64,000 bases of DNA, taken from NCBI RefSeq assembly GCF_900130125.1, contig NZ_FQXY01000011.1:1054001-1118000 (forward strand), in the 5' to 3' direction. The notes under the pieces were generated by a model. That model ran no database searches and was not told the DNA's origin. It was given only the letters and a program-made list of their open reading frames with translations. The stretch comes from Bacteroides congonensis (lineage in GTDB: Bacteria > Bacteroidota > Bacteroidia > Bacteroidales > Bacteroidaceae). Position numbers and translations under genes: made by a program. Of the stretch, positions 16,557 through 23,635 are shown one piece after another (within the stretch, counting starts at the first letter, position 1; each line of letters opens with the position of its first letter).

Positions 16557-17350
16557 ATTCCCTCCGGCTTGTTAAACAATTTTTCATCAAGGTCTCCGGT
16601 GAGTACAAGTTCAAAAGCCGTAAGCCACTTAACAGCCCAGGTCAGAGTTTGAACGGCGGACGTGACGTATTGTCCGTTTGACATATCTTCCGCACGAGTT
16701 GTACAGAGATATTTTCCACCTTCCTGATCATTAATCAGATGGTGTGGATAATAACCTAATGTGTTGCGTACGTTTTCTACGGAAGGATTTAATAAGTATA
16801 CGCATACAGATCCTCCCATAGCTGCTTCAGGGTGATTCGGACGATAGATAGCCATAACCTCCCATTCTGTATTGTCATAAATGCCGGGACATAGTGTACC
16901 TACCCAACATAAGCAGTTGTTCCATCGACTATCGGGATCGTTTATCTTTTGGAGTTGGAACTGAGGAAAATTGTTATACATCGCGTCTTTTTCGTCTTGG
17001 AACAGCTCCGGGTCATATTCATACCATTGAGAGGCTAATTTTCCTTGTTGGGTCACTAGTTTGGTTTGTTCTTGCCCCGTTACATTTCCATTGGAACTAA
17101 GTTGAAGAGGTCGTCCGGCTTTAAGGTCGTCTGCTAATTTCTGGCGTTTTAATTTTGTAGGATCCAAGGCTAGTTTCCCTTGTTGGGTCACTAGTTTGGT
17201 TTGTTCTTGCCCCGTTACATTTCCATTGGAACTAAGTTGAAGAGGTCGTCCGGCTTTAAGGTCGTCTGCCAATTTCTGGCGTTTTAATTTTGTAGGATCC
17301 AGGGCCAATTGTCCTACTGGAATAACAAGTCGATAATTATATTTGCTCAT
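16553..17350 (-). CDS. E2-like (Prok-E2 type) protein with N-terminal 45-residue repeats
   Basis: 265 residues, first gene of the operon. Residues 14-103 are two essentially identical 45-residue repeats (GKLALDPTKLKRQKLADDL...). The C-terminal domain (about 105-250) resembles prokaryotic E2 families: NCLCWVG, EVMAIYRPNHPEAAMGG, then YYPHHLIND and GGKYLCTT, with C216 as the candidate catalytic cysteine after the PHH motif. E2 proteins accept a ubiquitin-like protein from E1 as a thioester. The adjacent JAMM and E1-like genes support the call, though the fold assignment is from motif likeness alone. A TAnnTTTG promoter element lies about 136 nt upstream. Confidence 0.68.
   Translation of the reverse strand: MSKYNYRLVIPVGQLALDPTKLKRQKLADDLKAGRPLQLSSNGNVTGQEQTKLVTQQGKLALDPTKLKRQKLADDLKAGRPLQLSSNGNVTGQEQTKLVTQQGKLASQWYEYDPELFQDEKDAMYNNFPQFQLQKINDPDSRWNNCLCWVGTLCPGIYDNTEWEVMAIYRPNHPEAAMGGSVCVYLLNPSVENVRNTLGYYPHHLINDQEGGKYLCTTRAEDMSNGQYVTSAVQTLTWAVKWLTAFELVLTGDLDEKLFNKPEGI
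17042..17311 (-). repeat. Two tandem 135-bp in-frame repeats inside the E2-like gene
   Basis: Copies 17177-17311 and 17042-17176 differ at only a few bases and encode the same 45 residues apart from the Q/K at the second position. The near identity points to a recent duplication. Confidence 0.9.
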
Positions 17351-17485
17351 AATCTCAAAATTTGGGTTCTTTTTATTAATTGACAGTTGACAAAAACGGT
17401 AATTTCTATATTTCGACTTTCCAGATACTGCTGTGTTTTTCTTTAGCGGAAAAAACGTTTGGCAGTATTGTGTCTACCTTCTGTG

Positions 17486-17493
17486 CAAATATA
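17486..17493 (-). promoter_or_regulatory. -7 promoter element (TATATTTG) for the E2/JAMM/E1/RiPP operon
   Basis: On the minus strand TATATTTG matches TAnnTTTG. A 44-bp palindrome begins 28 bp upstream, and the first operon gene starts about 136 bp downstream. No good -33 TTTG is visible, as expected of a promoter needing an activator. Confidence 0.6.
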
Positions 17494-17521
17494 TGGAGTT
17501 TTGTATTTATGTATTGAAATA

Positions 17522-17565
17522 AAGTGTCTCTGATTGGTTGACATGTCAACCAATCAGAGACACTT
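17522..17565. promoter_or_regulatory. Perfect 44-bp palindrome, candidate operator
   Basis: Two 22-bp arms meet without a loop at ACATGT (half-site AAGTGTCTCTGATTGGTTG). It lies between the first XRE gene and the -7 box of the biosynthetic operon. No T-run follows on the minus strand, so an operator is more likely than a terminator. A close copy lies at 17956-18003. Confidence 0.75.
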
Positions 17566-17604
17566 CTTGCCGTGAAATGATTTGCAAAATATTTATGTCT
17601 GGAT

Positions 17605-17826
17605 TTATTCTTGTGTTGTATTTCTTTTTATCTCCTCTGAATAGAGCGAAAAGAAATCAAACTTTAAAATGGTGGATATTCTTGTGAGTGTATCGGTGTC
17701 TATTGAATTCTTATCAAATATTTTGTAAATATTTGTTCTGCTGCATGGTAAATGTTTCGCTAACCAAACAACCGTTTTGTGGCGTTCTTCCATCTTTTGC
17801 CTGATTTGTTTACCTATGTGAATCAT
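17605..17826 (-). CDS. Small XRE-family regulator, copy 1
   Basis: 73 residues, essentially one helix-turn-helix domain: IGKQIRQKMEERHKTVVWL, then the recognition-helix region CSRTNIYKIF and a C-terminal ILKFDFFSLYSEEI. Short XRE proteins starting MIHIG and containing CSRTN/CDRTN with IYKIF are common in Bacteroidales; I recall them near small-peptide loci. About 70% identical to copy 2 (51 of 73 by my hand count). It lies upstream of the E2-like gene with a 44-bp palindrome between, and is probably the local regulator. No separate effector domain is visible. Confidence 0.82.
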   Translation of the reverse strand: MIHIGKQIRQKMEERHKTVVWLAKHLPCSRTNIYKIFDKNSIDTDTLTRISTILKFDFFSLYSEEIKRNTTQE

Positions 17827-17921
17827 AAGAGTGTTCCGTTTTGTTGGTAGGTTTCTATGCCCGGCCGTATGTGCTTACTTTTAAATTTGTGTAATTATCA
17901 TTATATTATTGCTCGAGAGTG

Positions 17922-17929
17922 CAAACTTA
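17922..17929 (-). promoter_or_regulatory. -7 promoter element (TAAGTTTG) for XRE copy 1
   Basis: TAAGTTTG on the minus strand lies 26 bp below the second palindrome (17956-18003), close to the 28-bp spacing at the operon promoter (17486-17493). It is 96 bp upstream of XRE copy 1. Confidence 0.5.
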
Positions 17930-17955
17930 GTCAAACTTGTATGCATATATTGTAG

Positions 17956-18003
17956 ACAAATGTCCCTGATTGGTTTACATGTAAACTAATCAGGGACATT
18001 TGT
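17956..18003. promoter_or_regulatory. 48-bp palindrome with one mismatch, candidate operator
   Basis: Arms of 24 bp around ACATGT with one mismatched pair (half-site TGTCCCTGATTGGTTT). It shares the TGATTGGTT core with the palindrome at 17522-17565 and has the same place after an XRE gene. Confidence 0.72.
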
Positions 18004-18035
18004 GCTGTTTTATTTAATAAATAACCAGTGTCTGA

Positions 18036-18257
18036 TTATTCTTGATTTTTGTTTGTTTTTATGTAGTCTGAATAAAGTGAGAAGAAATCAAACTCCAAAA
18101 TAGTGGATATTTTGGTGAGAGTCTCTGTATCTACGGAGTACTTTTCAAATATTTTATATACATTTGTTCTGCTGCATGACAGTTGTCTGGATAGCCAAAT
18201 AACTGTTTTTTGACGTTCTTTCATTTTCAGTCTGATGAGTGAACCTATATGAATCAT
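18036..18257 (-). CDS. Small XRE-family regulator, copy 2
   Basis: 73 residues with the same single helix-turn-helix layout as copy 1 (CSRTNVYKIFEKYSVDTETL, C-terminal FDFFSLYSDYI). Start-to-start offset between the copies is 431 bp and palindrome centres are 436 bp apart, so the unit of gene plus palindrome was duplicated in tandem. Differences are mostly conservative, so both copies are probably functional. No clear promoter is seen directly upstream; it may be read from the promoter at 18628-18659. Confidence 0.8.
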   Translation of the reverse strand: MIHIGSLIRLKMKERQKTVIWLSRQLSCSRTNVYKIFEKYSVDTETLTKISTILEFDFFSLYSDYIKTNKNQE

Positions 18258-18311
18258 AAGAGTACTGTGGGTGAATTGCTGATAGATTCCCGTACTCAGC
18301 GATGTGTTTGT

Positions 18312-18599
18312 TCATGTATATACATACGAGAAGGCGCGGGGAATCTGTTCCTGCTTATCCCATCTTTTAGGCTCTCGCATTGCCTTCCTCGGAGGATAAG
18401 CAACGCCAGTTAGCCCACGCCTGTATGATATATACACCCCTTTCCACCAATTGTTCATTGATGGAAAAAGAGATATGACATAATCATACCACGTAGACGC
18501 CTTTGTTGCCATTCCCTTTCCGAGTTTTGGATTTGCGAGATTCAAAAGAAAAAAGGATAACGCATGAAAACGTCTTTCAATATGTATGCTCCCGGCCAT
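18312..18599 (-). CDS. Short ORF of unknown function (may be a non-coding transcript)
   Basis: 95-residue ORF (starts MAGSIHIERRFHA, contains WYDYVISLFPSMNNWWKGVY, ends AFSYVYT). I do not recognise a domain. Its ATG lies 29 nt below a near-consensus promoter (18628-18659), so the region is probably transcribed. Whether the protein is made is unclear: it is rich in Arg and Trp, and the sequence could equally be an RNA or part of a repeated element next to VapE/HU cassettes. It precedes XRE copy 2 by 54 nt. Confidence 0.3.
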   Translation of the reverse strand: MAGSIHIERRFHALSFFLLNLANPKLGKGMATKASTWYDYVISLFPSMNNWWKGVYISYRRGLTGVAYPPRKAMREPKRWDKQEQIPRAFSYVYT

Positions 18600-18627
18600 T
18601 AACCCTTAATGGCTGACTGAAGCATTG

Positions 18628-18659
18628 CAAAAGTATGACTTTTCAGCTAATGGGGCAAA
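18628..18659 (-). promoter_or_regulatory. Near-consensus Bacteroides promoter
   Basis: On the minus strand TTTG (18656-18659) and TACTTTTG (18628-18635) are separated by 20 bp, which fits the TTTG-N19-21-TAnnTTTG consensus. It reads toward the short ORF at 18599 and the XRE genes. Confidence 0.75.
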
Positions 18660-18738
18660 TCTTTTTAGGCTTTTTCTTTTTTTAATACTTCCTCTTTATT
18701 GATATATTCGTTCTTCACTCTCATCACATAAAGCTTAT

Positions 18739-18773
18739 CCGTTCATTCACAACTACTTCCTGTGAATGAACGG
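18739..18773 (-). terminator. Hairpin just after the VapE-like gene
   Basis: CCGTTCATTCACA and TGTGAATGAACGG form a perfect 13-bp stem with a 9-nt loop, 8 nt beyond the vapE-like stop. The following T-run is weak. Confidence 0.6.
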
Positions 18774-18781
18774 CATTATTT

Positions 18782-20107
18782 TCACTCTTCACCATCCTTC
18801 ACCCTCTTCACCAAATACACATTCCCCAACCTTGTATGCTGTCGGCTGATACCTGCTGCGGTCAGAATTTGCGCCAGTTGGATAGGAGTGCAGCTACGAA
18901 GCACGGCCGGAAACCTTTTTTTTAATTCCTGATGGATAATAGCGGCGGAGAGCGACAGGCAGTCCGGCTCATCCAACGCAGCAGACGCGTATGTGTTGCG
19001 CACAATGTCTTCTATGGGGTTGACATGATAATAGGCGCTGTTATGACGTTGCAAGGCATGTTCTTCCTCTTTGCTGAACCAGTGGCGGGCGCCTGAAAGC
19101 AGTTCTTCTTTCAGTTGTGCATAGATTTGTGAATGTTCTATTCCGGTGCAGTCTATATCATGTTCCGCTTCAATACAGATGAATCTGCGGCTGCCCGTCG
19201 GGTCACGGAGCAAGTCGGTACGGTTGCTTGTTCCGATGAAAGAAGCGATGCGTGGGAGCGGCCGGAAGTTTTTCTGATAGGCTTTGCAAATGTTAAGGCT
19301 GGACATTTGCATTAGATTTTTCAGTAACGGCATCTTTTGCGCTCCATATTTGTCAAACTCATCCATATTGAGTAACCCCATCTCGGCCAGAAGACGTTCG
19401 GGATTGCCCTGCGCGGTTAGTTTCAGATTGTCAGAATAATAGCGGGCTAGTTGCGGCGGCATCAGCATACGGCAGAAGGTGGACTTATGACGTCCCTGTT
19501 CTTCGCTGATAAGTATCGGGGCTACGCTGTTTGCCTGTGTCTGATTTATTCCCGACCATTGGGCGGCAAGACCGAGCATCCAGGTATGGAAACTTTTAAT
19601 CCATATTGTAGCGTCGGATACCCGCTTCGCCAAGGGTTTCAACCGATCCGTCCCGTCCCACGTTGGTAGCTCATTCATATAGAGCCGGAATGGGTGGTAA
19701 CTTTCCACTTGGGTGGAGTAGATATATCTTTGAAGATCTTTGTCCCAGCAGTTGATACCTTCTTTATGAGCTTCCAGGCAGAAGGTGTTCAGTTCCCGCT
19801 TGTCTATGCGACAGAAAGGGATATCCCGCCCGCCGTATGGGCGGAATTCGGTTTCTTCGGTGAGCAGATTGTAGCGGAAGTCATATCGAGCTTCTAAAAA
19901 GTCAATCACTTGTTGCGTCAGGAGAACGGGTTGCTTATGTGCTTCATGCCTATGTGCTTCCTGTTCATGTTTATCTTGTTCATGTACTTCTTGTATTTGC
20001 GGTTCGTCTTTTGGGACGATCGCTGAAACGATGACGTTTGACGATTCTTTCATCAATACCCGTATTCTTTTTGCCAGGCGTTTTGAGTTATATTCTAATG
20101 TCTTCAT
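18782..20107 (-). CDS. VapE-like P-loop NTPase (virulence-associated E family)
   Basis: 441 residues from the ATG at 20107, preceded by A/G-rich AAAAAGAAGAAAAAT; a longer ORF upstream lacks a good start. A charged His/Glu-rich linker (HEQDKHEQEAHRHEAHKQ) leads into a VapE-type helicase-like domain: ILISEEQGRHKSTFCRML (Walker A variant), LLNMDEFDKYG (Walker B), SFIGTSNRTDLLRDPTGSRRFI (sensor/arginine region). VapE proteins relate to superfamily 3 helicases of phage and plasmid replication modules. In Bacteroides they often sit beside an HU-like gene, as here. The exact role is unknown; it may mark an old mobile element. Confidence 0.78.
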   Translation of the reverse strand: MKTLEYNSKRLAKRIRVLMKESSNVIVSAIVPKDEPQIQEVHEQDKHEQEAHRHEAHKQPVLLTQQVIDFLEARYDFRYNLLTEETEFRPYGGRDIPFCRIDKRELNTFCLEAHKEGINCWDKDLQRYIYSTQVESYHPFRLYMNELPTWDGTDRLKPLAKRVSDATIWIKSFHTWMLGLAAQWSGINQTQANSVAPILISEEQGRHKSTFCRMLMPPQLARYYSDNLKLTAQGNPERLLAEMGLLNMDEFDKYGAQKMPLLKNLMQMSSLNICKAYQKNFRPLPRIASFIGTSNRTDLLRDPTGSRRFICIEAEHDIDCTGIEHSQIYAQLKEELLSGARHWFSKEEEHALQRHNSAYYHVNPIEDIVRNTYASAALDEPDCLSLSAAIIHQELKKRFPAVLRSCTPIQLAQILTAAGISRQHTRLGNVYLVKRVKDGEE

Positions 20108-20296
20108 ATTTTTCTTCTTTTTAAATGAATAAATGTTGTTTTTTCGACCGGTTGATGCTGCTAAGGTATAACATGGAATATGGGGTTTGCAAGTATTTAA
20201 CAAAGAAAATGTTTATTTTCTTCTGAAACGAAAAACATGCTTTCTTATGCTGATATGTCGTTACTTTGTCGTATCTTTAGTGCTTGTTTGAGGAAA

Positions 20297-20384
20297 GCCG
20301 ACTGGAGTTGTCCGGTTGGCTGACTATAGTTGACCGAACAGCCGATTCCAGTTGTCTGAATAGCCGATTACAGTCGTCCTATGA
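20297..20384. repeat. Four 22-bp direct repeats upstream of the HU-like gene
   Basis: Units start at 20297, 20319, 20341 and 20363 with the pattern GCYGAnTnnAGTYGnCnnnnnn. The exact 22-bp period is about two helical turns, so all copies face one side of the DNA. They lie in the divergent vapE/HU intergenic region and may be protein binding sites. Confidence 0.75.
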
Positions 20385-20415
20385 TGAAGTTACACATTTT
20401 AATTGATAAGAAGTA

Positions 20416-21057
20416 ATGGCTATTGTATTTGATTGGTATGAAAATCCTAACGTATCTTCGGAAGAAGAAGAGGCGGCGTTGCATCCCCGTATCTTTATGA
20501 ATGGTAAGGTGGATACGGATATGCTTTGTTACAAGATTCATGATTACAGTTCGTTGACTGTGGGTGATGTGAAGAATGTGCTTGACAACCTGTCGAAGAT
20601 TCTCGGCGAATCGTTGCGTGAGGGAAAAGAAGTGCATATCGAGGGGATCGGTTATTTCTATCCCACTTTGGCGGCTACGGGGAAAGTGACCCGCAGCACT
20701 CCGCATAAAACGAATAAGGTGACTTTCAAAACCGTCCGTTTCCGTCCTGACAGTAATCTGAAAGGACATTTTGTCGGCGTCCGTGCCAGTCAGTCTAAGT
20801 ACGTCCGTCATTCGGAAAAGGTTTCGGAAGTGGAGATTGATATGCTGTTGAAAGAATATTTTGCCGGACATCAGATGATGACCCGCCGGGATTTTCAGGA
20901 GATATGCGGCTTGGCTCGTACTACGGCAAAAACGCATTTAGTCCGTCTGCGTGGGGAAGGAAAACTTGTGAATATCGGCTTGCGTAATCAACCGATGTAT
21001 GTGCCTGCTCCCGGTTATTATGGGGTGTCGAGAGATGCGGCACACCCTTCACGATAA
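20416..21057 (+). CDS. HU-family DNA-binding protein with C-terminal extension
   Basis: 213 residues. Residues 15-125 form an HU/IHF-like domain (YSSLTVGDVKNVLDNLSKIL, then EVHIEGIGYFYPTLAATG), the Bacteroidales HU-like variant with a longer arm. From about 135 a winged-helix-like segment follows (MLLKEYFAGHQMMTRRDFQEICGLARTTAKTHLVRLRGEGKL). It is divergent from vapE with a 22-bp repeat array between. A second gene of the same kind lies at 56154-56798. Probably a nucleoid or regulatory DNA-binding protein; targets unknown. Confidence 0.82.
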   Translation: MAIVFDWYENPNVSSEEEEAALHPRIFMNGKVDTDMLCYKIHDYSSLTVGDVKNVLDNLSKILGESLREGKEVHIEGIGYFYPTLAATGKVTRSTPHKTNKVTFKTVRFRPDSNLKGHFVGVRASQSKYVRHSEKVSEVEIDMLLKEYFAGHQMMTRRDFQEICGLARTTAKTHLVRLRGEGKLVNIGLRNQPMYVPAPGYYGVSRDAAHPSR

Positions 21058-21061
21058 GCGG

Positions 21062-21117
21062 CACATCCTTCACGATAAGTAGTCTTACCTGCGATGATAC
21101 CGGTCGTGAAGGATGTG
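21062..21117. repeat. 14-bp inverted repeat after the HU-like gene
   Basis: CACATCCTTCACGA and TCGTGAAGGATGTG form a perfect 14-bp stem around 28 nt. A third degenerate copy of the left arm overlaps the HU-like gene's end (CACACCCTTCACGATAAG). A further small stem, GATAACT/AGTTATC, is at 21156-21173. Together they may stop transcription between the convergent HU-like and apbE genes. Confidence 0.5.
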
Positions 21118-21208
21118 AAAGAGGCTTTTTATTCGGGTTATCACACGAAATAGTTGATAACTTGAGAGTTATCCTCATGTGAAGAGAATGAAAGAGAAGA
21201 AGCGGACT

Positions 21209-22219
21209 CTATTTCGCTATGTACTTTTTCATTCCTTCCGTGTAGTAAGTCTTGAACTCTCCGTTTTCTCCGCTGTATATAAAGTAAGCGTCAATTTCTG
21301 GGTTTGCCTTGCAGAAAGTTTCCGCTTTTTCCAGTCCCATTACCATGAATGCGGTAGCCAGGGCGTCGGCGGTCATGCAGTCCTTGGCGATTACGGTAGA
21401 GGACAAGATGCTGTGCTGTACCGGATAGCCCGTTCTCGGGTCGATGGTATGGGCATATTTCTTGCCATCTTTATAGTAATAGTTGCGATAGTTGCCGGAA
21501 GTTGCCAAGCCTAAGTCTGAAATTTCGAGTATTGTTTGTAGGTCTTGGTTTACGGCCAGTGAGTCGTCGACGGGTTTGTTGATTCCAATGCGCCATAAGT
21601 TATTGGAAGGGTTTTTGCCTTTTACTACTACCTCACCGCCAATGTCTACCATATAGTTTTTTATACCTTTCCGGTCGAGCAGACGTGCTACTACGTCTAC
21701 CGAATACCCTTTGGCTACTGCACTACAACTCAACATGATACGCGGATCTTGCTTGATAACTTCACCGTTCTCCAATTTCACCTTTTCATATCCGGTGATT
21801 TGTAGCAAACTGTCTATCATTAATGAATCCGGGAAAGCTCCTTTCTTGAAACCGAATCCCCAAGCATTGGCAAGAGGGGCTACCGTGATGTCGAAAGCGC
21901 CTTTTGTTTCGCGTGATATTTCCATCGAACGGTTGAAGCAATTTTGAAAGAAGCTGTCGGTAACCAATTCTTCGTTACGGTTTACACGGCTAATGACAGA
22001 ACTGTCGTTAAATGGCGATAGAGAATTGTCAAAGCGTTGCAGTTCCGCTTCGATTTCCGGCTTTAAGTCGCCTTCGTGCTGATAGGTGATTTTATATACG
22101 GTTCCGAATACCAGACCTTTGATGCTATTGTAGTTGGATTGCTGATTGCGTCTGGCTAATATCCAGATAGTTGCCAGAATCAGGAAAGCCAGCCAAAGGA
22201 AACTCTTCTTTGTTTTCAT
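21209..22219 (-). CDS. apbE: FAD:protein FMN transferase ApbE
   Basis: 336 residues. An N-terminal membrane anchor or signal (SFLWLAFLILATIWILA) is followed by the ApbE domain. Typical stretches: FDNSLSPFNDSSVISRVN, GAFDITVAPLANAWGFG, SAVAKGYSVDVVARLL, VDIGGEVVVKG, HTIDPRTGYPV and CMTADALATAFMVMG (metal-binding Asp region). ApbE flavinylates membrane proteins such as NqrB/NqrC and RnfG by attaching FMN to threonine outside the cytoplasmic membrane. Last gene of an operon with mntP, DUF6048, DUF6452, a glycosyltransferase and DUF4199. Confidence 0.92.
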   Translation of the reverse strand: MKTKKSFLWLAFLILATIWILARRNQQSNYNSIKGLVFGTVYKITYQHEGDLKPEIEAELQRFDNSLSPFNDSSVISRVNRNEELVTDSFFQNCFNRSMEISRETKGAFDITVAPLANAWGFGFKKGAFPDSLMIDSLLQITGYEKVKLENGEVIKQDPRIMLSCSAVAKGYSVDVVARLLDRKGIKNYMVDIGGEVVVKGKNPSNNLWRIGINKPVDDSLAVNQDLQTILEISDLGLATSGNYRNYYYKDGKKYAHTIDPRTGYPVQHSILSSTVIAKDCMTADALATAFMVMGLEKAETFCKANPEIDAYFIYSGENGEFKTYYTEGMKKYIAK

Positions 22220-22249
22220 ATGCTCTTTGATTTGATGGGAAAACTCTTT

Positions 22250-22831
22250 TTATTGGAAAAACAGATGCTCGATTAATATTTTCGTTCCGATGATGACCAG
22301 AATAATGCCGCCCCATAATTCCGCTTTCAACTTCCGGGCAAGTCCGCAACCGCATTGAATGCCGAAGATAAGCCCGAACATGGACATGACAAATGAGACG
22401 AAGCCTATGATAAGGATAGGGGAGAGGATTTCGCTGTAGTCCTGAACTCCTAAAAAGGCGAATGAAATGCCGACTGCCAATGCGTCGATACTTGTTGCTA
22501 TTGCCATAGTGAATACCACTTTCAGGTTTGCCGGATTGAATAATTGACAGCACTCTTCTTCCTTGAAAGATTCCCAAATCATCCGACCACCGAGGAAAGC
22601 AAGAATCGCGAAAGCAATCCAATGGTCTACGCTTTCTATAAGATGGCTGAAACTTTTGGCAAACATCCATCCGATAAAAGGCATGATGGCCTGAAAGAGT
22701 CCGAAGGCAAAAGCCATGACCAGCATAGGTTTCCATCGGGTGCGTTTCAAAATAATGCCGCTTGCAATCGAAACAGCGAAACAATCCATCGCCAAACCTA
22801 TGGCAAGCAACCAAATCTCTAGTCCTGTCAT
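22250..22831 (-). CDS. mntP: Manganese efflux pump MntP
   Basis: 193 residues with six hydrophobic helices and the MntP (DUF204) repeat signatures: AMDCFAVSIASGI in helix 1 and SIDALAVGISFAF in helix 4, both with the transport aspartate. It ends in GTKILIEHLFF. MntP exports Mn2+ across the cytoplasmic membrane. It is 6 nt after the DUF6048 gene and 30 nt before apbE. I see no Mn riboswitch upstream, as expected for an internal operon gene. Confidence 0.92.
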   Translation of the reverse strand: MTGLEIWLLAIGLAMDCFAVSIASGIILKRTRWKPMLVMAFAFGLFQAIMPFIGWMFAKSFSHLIESVDHWIAFAILAFLGGRMIWESFKEEECCQLFNPANLKVVFTMAIATSIDALAVGISFAFLGVQDYSEILSPILIIGFVSFVMSMFGLIFGIQCGCGLARKLKAELWGGIILVIIGTKILIEHLFFQ

Positions 22832-22837
22832 TATATT

Positions 22838-23635
22838 CTAAAGAGGCAGTTTGTAAATGAGGGAATAGGTGATTCCCATATTGTTCGATTTAAATTTTCC
22901 GTAGCCGGGCACATACCACGGGTCGCCGTACTCTCCGGTAGAAGCGCTTGTCTTGTACTTCATGCGTATCGACCAACCCATATTAAAGTTCTTGTAAATA
23001 CGTACTTTAACGCCTAAGACGATTTCAAGCCATTGTACCGAGCCTTTCATTCCCAAGTGGCTGAAAGGGACGCTTCCGCCCCAGTAATCATCTTCCAGAC
23101 TCGGATTGCCTATGACGTCTCCCCAAATCGGGTCACCTGCCGGCATGGTGGATACATCGTATTTGAAGGAACTGAATGCGTAACGAAGGCCTGCATACAG
23201 GTAGCTGTTCTTTTCTTTCTTCTTTGCCATGGTGTTGTAGTCCACACCGATCCGGAAGAACGGGGCAGCTTTGCTCTTATAGTGGATACCCGTTTCGCTC
23301 CAGGTGTCTGTTCCACCCATACCGAATTCTATGGTAGGGATGAATTTGTTTTTGAGGTTGACTGCCACGCTGATTTCGGAACTCATGAAGTCGCTACCAA
23401 GAAGTTTGCTTCCTGGGCCGTATAAGTCCACGCCAATGTATGTACCATTGTAAAAAGGAATGGTATCTACTTCGGCAACCTTATTTTTTTTCTGATCTCT
23501 TTTGGGTGTATGGGTCGGGCGTTGTTGCTGCGCTAACAACGGGAGTCCGATGCAAAAGAGCAGAAGCAGGCTAGTCAGTCGTAATCGGTGTGCGGTCACG
23601 ATATTTAAAGAATATCTGTAGATTCTCAATTTCAT
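22838..23635 (-). CDS. DUF6048-like exported protein, probable outer-membrane beta-barrel
   Basis: 265 residues with a signal peptide (LTSLLLLFCIGLPLLAQQ). Alternating strands ending IYKLPL and repeated aromatic/Gly residues (FFRIGVDYNTMA, YAGLRYAFSSFKYD, GWSIRMKYKTSAS) suggest a beta-barrel. The pairing with a DUF6452-like gene is conserved in Bacteroides as I recall. It overlaps that gene by about 65 nt from the listed ATG; a GTG at 23599 would shorten the overlap. Function unknown. Confidence 0.65.
   Translation of the reverse strand: MKLRIYRYSLNIVTAHRLRLTSLLLLFCIGLPLLAQQQRPTHTPKRDQKKNKVAEVDTIPFYNGTYIGVDLYGPGSKLLGSDFMSSEISVAVNLKNKFIPTIEFGMGGTDTWSETGIHYKSKAAPFFRIGVDYNTMAKKKEKNSYLYAGLRYAFSSFKYDVSTMPAGDPIWGDVIGNPSLEDDYWGGSVPFSHLGMKGSVQWLEIVLGVKVRIYKNFNMGWSIRMKYKTSASTGEYGDPWYVPGYGKFKSNNMGITYSLIYKLPL

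Noticed and set aside
17522..18003. Invertible promoter flanked by inverted repeats
   Set aside because: Each repeat is itself a palindrome and an intact gene lies between; no invertase gene is nearby. Operator sites explain it better.
20297..20384. CRISPR array
   Set aside because: The 22-bp units are contiguous and degenerate with no spacers, and no cas genes are present.
20368..20937. 189-residue ORF antisense to the HU-like gene
   Set aside because: Overlaps the HU-like coding region and the repeat array; no recognisable domain.
22250..22900. Manganese (yybP-ykoY) riboswitch before mntP
   Set aside because: Only 6 nt separate mntP from the gene upstream, and no riboswitch motif is visible.
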